NCBI GenBank assembly: GCA_964403795.1
Contig: CAYOHP010000007.1
Location: 1-64,000, forward strand
Direction: 5' to 3'
Origin: CAYOHP01 sp964403795 [NCBI: uncultured bacterium]
GTDB taxonomy: Bacteria > Muiribacteriota > UBA6191 > CAZXTJ01
DNA length: 64,000 nt
Under the pieces are notes generated by a model. It was not told the origin of the DNA and searched no databases. It saw only the letters and a list, made by a program, of their open reading frames with translations. The translations under genes and the position numbers were made by a program. Of the stretch, positions 58,892-64,000 are shown piece by piece; position 1 is the stretch's first letter, and every line of letters begins with the position of its first letter.

Positions 58892-60049
58892 TCAGCTCAG
58901 CTTCACGTCCCCGGTCTGGATCAGGGTGTTCATGGCCTCCGGGCTGGCCAGCACCGCCTGGGCATTCATGGCGATGGTCTTGGAGGAATCGATGCTGATG
59001 GCCTGGGACAGGGCCTGGTGGGCGAGCTCGTCCTCGCCCCGGGCCTTGTGGATCTTGCCCTTGATGAACCAGGCCTTCTGGCGGGCGTTCTTGTCCCGCT
59101 CCGGGAGCCGGCGGAGCGACTCCTCGAGGTCGGACATGGCCCGGTCGAAATCCCTGCGGGCGTAGTGGACCTCGCCCCGGGAAGTGTAGAGGTGGGGGAG
59201 CGCCGCCTCGACCCCCAGGCCGATCCCCTCGTCGGCCGCCGCCAGCGCCTCTTCGAGGTCCTGCTTCAGGTTGGCCTTGGCGAAGGCGAAGTTGTCGAGG
59301 AGCAACGATCGGGTGAGGGCATCGGTGGGCTGGAGTTTCTTCCCGTCCTGCACGGCGCCGAGCGCCTTGATGTAGTCCTTCACCCGGTTGTAGCAGGCCG
59401 AGAGCATCCCGAAGATGTAGGCCTTGCGGGCCGCTTCGGTGGCGTCCTTCGAGGCGCCCGCCAGGATCTCGATGGCCTCGTGGAACATCTCCTCGTTCAT
59501 GGCGCAGATCCCGAGGGCCACCCGCGATTCGAGCGATTCGGACGGGGTCAGCCCGTCGAGCTTGGCGAGGCGGCCCATGGTGGCGTGCACCTTCAAGGTC
59601 ATGCGCTTTCGCATGTAGCACGAGACCTGCAGCGTCAGGAGCAGGACCTGGAGCCCGTGGTCCGAGCAGTCGACCAGCATCTGGTCGCAGACCTCGATGG
59701 CCTGGTCCACCTCGCCCAGGTACCAGAGGGAATGGGCATAGAGGAGGCGGGCCTTCAGGTTCGCCCTGCCGCCCCGGTGGAAGGGCTTCGAGAGATACTG
59801 CTGGAGCACGTACTGGGCCGCCGGGAAGCGTCCTTCGGAGATCAGCCTCGACGCCTCGTTGAGCGGGCGGTAGCGCCAATGGAAGTGGAGCAGGATCCCG
59901 AGCAGGAAGACCGCCAGGGAGGCCGCCAGGGCCTGGCGCATCGGCAGCAGGGTCATCCCCAGGAGGAGTCCCAGAACCAGCAAGGCGACGCCGACCGCGC
60001 CGATGGCGACGCGCTCCCGGGGTTCCAGCGGGTCGAACTCGTCGAGCAA
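58892..60049 (-). CDS. Membrane-anchored TPR protein
   Basis: 385 residues from TTG 60049. This start is chosen because the promoter at 60124-60153 would begin transcription near 60117, excluding the upstream ATG, and because GGAG lies 6 bases before TTG. Two membrane helices near the N-terminus (RVAIGAVGVALLVLGLLLGMTL and ALAASLAVFLLGILLHFHW) precede six or more TPR units (RLLYAHSLWYLGEVDQAIEVCDQML, RVALGICAMNEEMFHEAIEIL, SRGEVHYARRDFDRAMSDLEESL, KAWFIKGKIHKARGEDELAHQALSQAI). No partner is evident. The ABC ATPase gene follows after 30 bases. Confidence 0.78.
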   Translation of the reverse strand: MLDEFDPLEPRERVAIGAVGVALLVLGLLLGMTLLPMRQALAASLAVFLLGILLHFHWRYRPLNEASRLISEGRFPAAQYVLQQYLSKPFHRGGRANLKARLLYAHSLWYLGEVDQAIEVCDQMLVDCSDHGLQVLLLTLQVSCYMRKRMTLKVHATMGRLAKLDGLTPSESLESRVALGICAMNEEMFHEAIEILAGASKDATEAARKAYIFGMLSACYNRVKDYIKALGAVQDGKKLQPTDALTRSLLLDNFAFAKANLKQDLEEALAAADEGIGLGVEAALPHLYTSRGEVHYARRDFDRAMSDLEESLRRLPERDKNARQKAWFIKGKIHKARGEDELAHQALSQAISIDSSKTIAMNAQAVLASPEAMNTLIQTGDVKLS

Positions 60050-60123
60050 TACGTCTCCGGGGCCGAGCCTGCCGGAGGTCGATCGCCGGACGGCGTCCGG
60101 TGCCTGCCGGGCCCTGGCCCCCG

Positions 60124-60153
60124 ACCGTAACCCAGGGTCGCGAAGCCAGTCAA
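60124..60153 (-). promoter_or_regulatory. Promoter of the TPR/ABC ATPase unit
   Basis: On the minus strand: TTGACT (60153-60148), an 18-base spacer and TACGGT (60129-60124). Transcription would begin near 60117, about 70 bases before the TTG start at 60049. It faces away from the plus-strand promoter at 60182-60210, leaving 28 bases between the two -35 boxes. Confidence 0.5.
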
Positions 60154-60181
60154 GGAGCGGATTCCGAGCCGGCGACGGTCC

Positions 60182-60210
60182 TTGACCGGGTCCCGGTCGA
60201 CCCCTACAAT
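60182..60210 (+). promoter_or_regulatory. Strong sigma70-type promoter for the GspG-like fusion gene
   Basis: TTGACC (60182-60187), exactly 17 bases, TACAAT (60205-60210). This is the best consensus match seen in the window (5 of 6 and 5 of 6). Transcription would start near 60217, leaving a leader of about 90 bases before ATG 60307, in which I see no riboswitch-like structure. Confidence 0.7.
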
Positions 60211-60306
60211 CGCCCCGGCCTCGGGGCTGCAATTCCGCGCGGGTCCTTGCCGGAACGTTCTCCGGTCTCGACCCCGAAACCCAGGGCCCGGATCCGTCGG
60301 GACGAG

Positions 60307-61557
60307 ATGTACGAGACCAGGCTGCCCGGCTCCGGCGGGCAGGCGAGGGGACTTTCGGGGATGGGCGGCCCGGCCCGCGGGCCGGTCGACATCGTCCTGA
60401 ACGGCGCCGTCGGCATGCTCCTGGTCTACCTGGCCTTCACCGTCATCGAGCCCTTCTGGACCAGCGCCGTGGAGTCCTCCCGGGACGTCAAGTTCGAGGC
60501 TGACGTCAAGGTCCTCTCCGAGGCCCTCGGTCGCTACCAGCTGAAGTCCGGGGAGTACGCGGCCCGGGACCTCTCGGCCCTGGCGCCGTTCCTCTCCTCG
60601 GTGCCCGAGGATCCCTGGGGGAAACCCTACGTGATCGATCCCCTGTACCGGAGGATCCGCTCCGGTGGCGCCGACGCGGTGCTGGGGACCGGACCCGGCG
60701 ACGAGAACGGAGCCGACGATCGGGTGGCCTACTTCCGTCCCATCTGGTCGATCCGCTACGTGGTGGAGCAGGACCTCGGACCGGTCCCCCACGAGGCCAC
60801 CGTGGACGGAGCCCGCATCGTCCCGGTGGGAGGCTCCTTCCTCCCGGGGACCCGCGAGATCGCGGAAGAGCCCCAGAGCCGCGTCCTGGTCACGACCTCG
60901 CGGGGCGGCGACGGCTCCGACGACCTGGCGGTGCGCCGGGGCGAGACCTGGGAATGGCTGGTCACGGGACCGGGTCCCGACCGGGAGCCGACGATCCCAC
61001 CTCCCGGGGAGAGCGTGGTCTTCAGCGGCATCCGGGACGAACCCTACCCGCTGATCTACCGGGTCAAGGTCGCCGGAGGTGCTCCCGAGCGGATCACCGC
61101 CCGTCCTGACGACGCCGACCGGTGGGCCGGCGACTTCAACCCGGCCGTCGATCCCGTGGCCGGCCACCTGGCGTTCTCCTCGGCCCGGGCCGAGGACGGC
61201 CAGCCCCGGATCTGCCTGGTGCCCCGGGGACGCAGCGACGCTCGGGTGGCGATCATGAAGGACCCGTTCCCGGCCGGTCGCGCTCCCGTCTTCCGGGCCG
61301 ACGGGAAGTCGATGCACTACCTGCGCTCCGACGGACGGGCCCTGTGCACCGTCCCGGTCCCTCCCAAGGGCAAGGCCGAGGAGCTGCCTTTCTCCGCCCA
61401 GGTCGAACAGTTCGTCCTGTCCCCCGACGAGACCCAGATCGCGGTCCTGGTCCATGAGGGCAAGGGTTCCCGGATCGACCTGGTTTCGCTGAGCTCCGGC
61501 GCCTGGGTCACGGGGATCCGCGAGGGCCGGAAGATCCACCACCTCTCGCGGCACTGA
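60307..61557 (+). CDS. GspG-like pseudopilin domain fused to a beta-propeller-like C-terminus
   Basis: 416 residues from ATG 60307, with GGGACGAG upstream. One membrane helix (VLNGAVGMLLVYLAFTVIE, about 30-48) lacks the usual G-FTLIE prepilin motif. Residues about 60-145 match the GspG globular domain: FEADVKVLSEALGRYQLKSGEY, VPEDPWGKPYVID, then GGADAVLGTGPGDENGADD, the calcium-binding loop region. The rest (about 240-416) has WD40/TolB-like strands (DFNPAVDPVAGHLAFSSARAEDG, APVFRADGKSMHYL, EQFVLSPDETQIAVLV). A major pseudopilin ends after its globular domain, so this is a fusion. It may be an inner-membrane sensor or secretion accessory. It has a strong promoter. Confidence 0.75.
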   Translation: MYETRLPGSGGQARGLSGMGGPARGPVDIVLNGAVGMLLVYLAFTVIEPFWTSAVESSRDVKFEADVKVLSEALGRYQLKSGEYAARDLSALAPFLSSVPEDPWGKPYVIDPLYRRIRSGGADAVLGTGPGDENGADDRVAYFRPIWSIRYVVEQDLGPVPHEATVDGARIVPVGGSFLPGTREIAEEPQSRVLVTTSRGGDGSDDLAVRRGETWEWLVTGPGPDREPTIPPPGESVVFSGIRDEPYPLIYRVKVAGGAPERITARPDDADRWAGDFNPAVDPVAGHLAFSSARAEDGQPRICLVPRGRSDARVAIMKDPFPAGRAPVFRADGKSMHYLRSDGRALCTVPVPPKGKAEELPFSAQVEQFVLSPDETQIAVLVHEGKGSRIDLVSLSSGAWVTGIREGRKIHHLSRH

Positions 61558-61576
61558 GCCCGCCGGGTCGGGCGCC

Positions 61577-62197
61577 CTAGTCGCCGGCGGTGCGCTCGGC
61601 GCCCGGCGTGCGGCTGCCGGGCTTGACCGGGGGAGGCCCTCCGGCCCGGCACTCGGGGCATCCGGCGGCCGGGTACGAGGGAACCTCGAGCTGCCAGAGC
61701 ACGGTCGGCTCGCAAGGCAGGGGAGCTCCCCCCGGTCCCCGGTCGGCGATGGCGGCCACGGCCACCACCGTCCCTCCCAGGCGTACCACCAGCTCGGAGG
61801 CCCGCGAGGCCGAGCCCCGGGTGGTCAACACGTCCTCGACCACGGCCACACGGGCGCCCGGTTTGAGCTCGAACCCCCGGCGGAGGGCGAAGCTCCCGTC
61901 CGTCTCCTTCTCGCAGAAGAAGTGGGGGATCCCGAGTGCCCGCGCCACCTCGTGCCCGATCACCACGCCCCCGAGGGCCGGCGAGACGACGAGTTCGATG
62001 CCGCGCCCGGCGAGCCGCTTGCCGAGTGCGCCGCCCAGGCGCTCGGCGTGAAGGGGCCAGGCGAGCACCCGGGCGGCCTGGAGGTAGCGGGGAGCATGCT
62101 TCCCGCTGGAGAGCAGGAAGTGCCCGTCGAGCAGGGCTCCCGACTCCCGGAACAAGGCCTCGACCTCGGAAGCCGCCAAGGGCTCGCCGCTCACCAC
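61577..62197 (-). CDS. pyrE: Orotate phosphoribosyltransferase
   Basis: 206 residues. ESGALLDGHFLLSSGKHAPRYLQ, VVSPALGGVVIGHEVARALG and RRGFELKPGARVAVVEDVLTTRGSAS identify the PyrE subfamily; the PRPP-binding loop is present with Arg where Gly is commoner (TTRGS). The C-terminal CPECRAGGPPPVKPGS is typical of the longer OPRT group. It converts orotate and PRPP to OMP in pyrimidine synthesis. Two GTG codons in tandem (62197 and 62194) overlap the stop of the HEAT/TPR gene upstream, so translation is coupled. Confidence 0.95.
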   Translation of the reverse strand: MVSGEPLAASEVEALFRESGALLDGHFLLSSGKHAPRYLQAARVLAWPLHAERLGGALGKRLAGRGIELVVSPALGGVVIGHEVARALGIPHFFCEKETDGSFALRRGFELKPGARVAVVEDVLTTRGSASRASELVVRLGGTVVAVAAIADRGPGGAPLPCEPTVLWQLEVPSYPAAGCPECRAGGPPPVKPGSRTPGAERTAGD

Positions 62198-64000
62198 AGG
62201 CTCCCGGGATCGAGGTGTGCCAGGAGCTGCGTCGCCTTGGCGCCGCTGGGACCATGGGGATCCCGGGCCCGAGCGGCCTGGGCCGCCTGCCTCGCCAGCT
62301 CGGTCCTTCCCTCCCGGAAAGCTGCGGAGGCCAGCTTCAGGGCCAGCACCGCGTCCTCCGGGAAGCTCGAGAATGCCAGCACGAAGTGTCGCCGGGCCTC
62401 TCCGTATCGCTTGCGGGACAGGTAGAAGTCGCCGAGCAAGGCATGGAACCGGGGCAGGAAGTGGAGCATGGTGGGAAGCAGCCGGGCGGCGGCCCCGGCC
62501 CCTTCCAGGTCGTCGGCCTCCAGGGCCTCGATCCCCGCCCGGGCCAGCTCCTCCAGCTCCCGGAGCTGGGTGGTGGCCACGTCGAAGTAGAAGCCCAGCG
62601 CCGAGCGGGTGTCCCCCCGGTTCCGGGTCTCCCGGGCCAGCTGGTAGAGGGGGGTGAGGAAGGCCGGGGGTGCGTCCTTGGCGGCGTCCCTCAGGACCTC
62701 GAAACCGTCCTCGTCCCCTTCCCGGAGGGCTTCCGCCAGAGCGAGGCTGGTCAGCACCGCGGAGCCGGGATGGGCGGCCAGCGCCTCCCGGGCCCGGGTC
62801 GGCCCGGGGTCTGCGCCCTCGAACCCGGTCTCGAGGATCCTCAGGGCTTCGAGCTCGTCGCTCCCGGAGCCGTCGTCGGCGGTGAGGTCCCCCGGACCCG
62901 CATCCGGGGCGCGCTCGCCGCCTTCCCCTCCTGAACGGGAGACGATCGTGACCGCGTCCGAGCCGCCGGTCAGCGGTCCCAGGTCGAGTTCCGGCGGAGG
63001 GGGTGGCCTCGACTCGGCGAACAGTCTGCCGACATCGAGCCGCTCGTCGGTGCCGGTGCGGGTCAGGGCGATCCCCGAGACCGCCATGTCGGCCGAGGTC
63101 CTGGGGCCCTGTCGGGTTGCCGGGACGACTTCGGCGAAGGCTCGCTGGTAGGCCTCCGCCAGGGCCAGGCCCAGGACCCGGGAGCGGCCCAGGTTGCCGA
63201 TCCGGAGGCTCCGGGCGATCCGGACCAGGGCCGAGAGTCCCTCCATCACTTCCCGACCGTCGGCGCTCCCCAGCAGGTCCGCGAGCACCCGGAGACCCAC
63301 GAACTCGCCGAGATCGAAGAGGCCGGCCGCGGCGGTGGCCCGCACCTCGAGATCGGGGTGGGAGAGGAGCGGCGTGAGCAGCGGGATGGACTCGAGGTTC
63401 CCGGAGCGGGAGAGGGCCGCGGCGGCCCGGGAGACGACCTTGGGGTCTGGATCCGCCAGGCAGCGGGGAAGGTAGTTCGCACCCTGGTCGCCGGCCAGCT
63501 CTCCGATGGCCTGCACCGCCGCGGACCGGGTGGCGCCCGACTCCCCCTCCCGGGCGATCCTGGCCAAGGTGGGCAGGGCGTTGGCGTCGCCGAGCTCGGC
63601 CAGCAGGTTCACGGCCTGGATGCAGAGCGGCCCGTAGGATTTCTCGGCGAAATCGCGGAGGATCCGGATCGCCTCCGGACCCCGGATCTTCGAGAGGGCG
63701 CGGATCCCGGTGCCGAGCACCTCGGGATCCTGTTCGGTGCGCATCAGGAGCGCCAGCTTCTCGGTGGCCCGCCGCGACTGCATCATCCCCGCGCAGTAGG
63801 CGGCGGCCCGGCGGACCAGGGCCTCGTGCGAGTCGAACATCTCGAGCAGGGCCTCGGTGGCACTCGGCGGGTGGGAGAGGAAGAGGGCCAGTACCGCGTT
63901 GCCGCGCACCCGCGCCACCGGGTCCCGGAGCAGGGGCTGGAAGATGCGGGTCGCCTTCTGGAAGGTGAACTCGTAGCCGCCGAGGGCCTCGACCGCGTTG
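62191..64000 (-). CDS. HEAT-repeat plus TPR-like protein, 5' end beyond the window
   Basis: At least 602 residues; the frame is open through position 64000 (NAVEALGGYEFTFQKATRIFQPLL is the earliest visible part), so the start lies outside. The first 245 residues visible are HEAT repeats (ILRDFAEKSYGPLCIQAVNLLAELGDANALPTL, VSRAAAALSRSGNLESIPLLTPLLSHPDLEVRATAAAGLFDLGE). A variable Gly/Ser/Asp linker follows (about 310-370), then TPR-like helices (FYFDVATTQLRELEELARAGIEAL, HFLPRFHALLGDFYLSRKRYGEARRHFVLAFSSFP). It is coupled to pyrE. HEAT-TPR solenoids usually bind other proteins; the partner is unknown. Confidence 0.85.
   Translation of the reverse strand, partial: NAVEALGGYEFTFQKATRIFQPLLRDPVARVRGNAVLALFLSHPPSATEALLEMFDSHEALVRRAAAYCAGMMQSRRATEKLALLMRTEQDPEVLGTGIRALSKIRGPEAIRILRDFAEKSYGPLCIQAVNLLAELGDANALPTLARIAREGESGATRSAAVQAIGELAGDQGANYLPRCLADPDPKVVSRAAAALSRSGNLESIPLLTPLLSHPDLEVRATAAAGLFDLGEFVGLRVLADLLGSADGREVMEGLSALVRIARSLRIGNLGRSRVLGLALAEAYQRAFAEVVPATRQGPRTSADMAVSGIALTRTGTDERLDVGRLFAESRPPPPPELDLGPLTGGSDAVTIVSRSGGEGGERAPDAGPGDLTADDGSGSDELEALRILETGFEGADPGPTRAREALAAHPGSAVLTSLALAEALREGDEDGFEVLRDAAKDAPPAFLTPLYQLARETRNRGDTRSALGFYFDVATTQLRELEELARAGIEALEADDLEGAGAAARLLPTMLHFLPRFHALLGDFYLSRKRYGEARRHFVLAFSSFPEDAVLALKLASAAFREGRTELARQAAQAARARDPHGPSGAKATQLLAHLDPGSLW

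Noticed and set aside
55247-60130. 1627-codon open frame on the plus strand
   Set aside because: It is antisense or out of frame to menG, HEAT, ABC ATPase and TPR genes with clear family motifs, and its product is low-complexity with repeated G, P, R and H; a high-GC shadow.

Overview
The window is about 70% GC, densely coded and diderm in character. It has many lipoproteins, an outer-membrane beta-barrel ending in Phe, pseudopilin-like proteins, a Hanks-type kinase next to a RING-like protein, and many HEAT, TPR and FN3 repeat proteins. A Planctomycetota-like or similar deep-branching diderm is the best guess, moderately supported; there is no rRNA and no strong taxonomic marker. Only one tRNA (Leu-CAA) is present. 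Because of the high GC, very long antisense open frames shadow most genes.

Region 1 (1-14.5 kb) centres on a six-gene minus-strand operon (9820 to 3186): a large PilX-like protein, GspI-like and GspJ-like minor pseudopilins, a FecR-like protein, a secreted unknown and an SLH-domain protein. Two tandem TadZ/CpaE-like ATPases are transcribed divergently from it. Both TadZ copies have Glu in place of the receiver phospho-Asp and Gln in place of the P-loop Lys. This looks like a pilus or secretion-related surface apparatus whose motor genes lie elsewhere. Two copies of a roughly 160-bp inverted-repeat element lie at 1860-2026 and 14514-14671; one appears to supply the start codon of its neighbour.

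Region 2 (14.7-31.2 kb) holds tRNA-Leu, an M14 zinc carboxypeptidase, a TPR lipoprotein, three translationally coupled paralogous FN3 lipoproteins, an NAD-dependent epimerase, a transmembrane Ser/Thr kinase coupled to a RING-like membrane protein, a lipoprotein and an outer-membrane barrel.

Region 3 (31.2-41.9 kb) holds a chorismate mutase/prephenate dehydratase-like protein with an eroded dehydratase site, divergent from a zinc-ribbon membrane protein and a polyprenyl-phosphate sugar transferase. A coupled operon follows: sugar-binding lipoprotein, NrnA-type DHH phosphoesterase, TMTC-like glycosyltransferase. Then come a membrane spermidine-synthase-like protein and a TPR protein.

Region 4 (42-50.7 kb) is a three-gene export operon (NEW3-like repeat protein, TPR protein, vWA protein) facing a proline-rich TPR protein.

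Region 5 (50.7-64 kb) is more housekeeping: CoA-disulfide-reductase-type flavoprotein with rhodanese, FHA protein, moeA with two tiny membrane proteins, menG/ubiE, HEAT proteins, a UgpC/MsmK-type ABC ATPase, a TPR membrane protein, a GspG-like/beta-propeller fusion, pyrE, and a HEAT/TPR gene that runs off the right edge.
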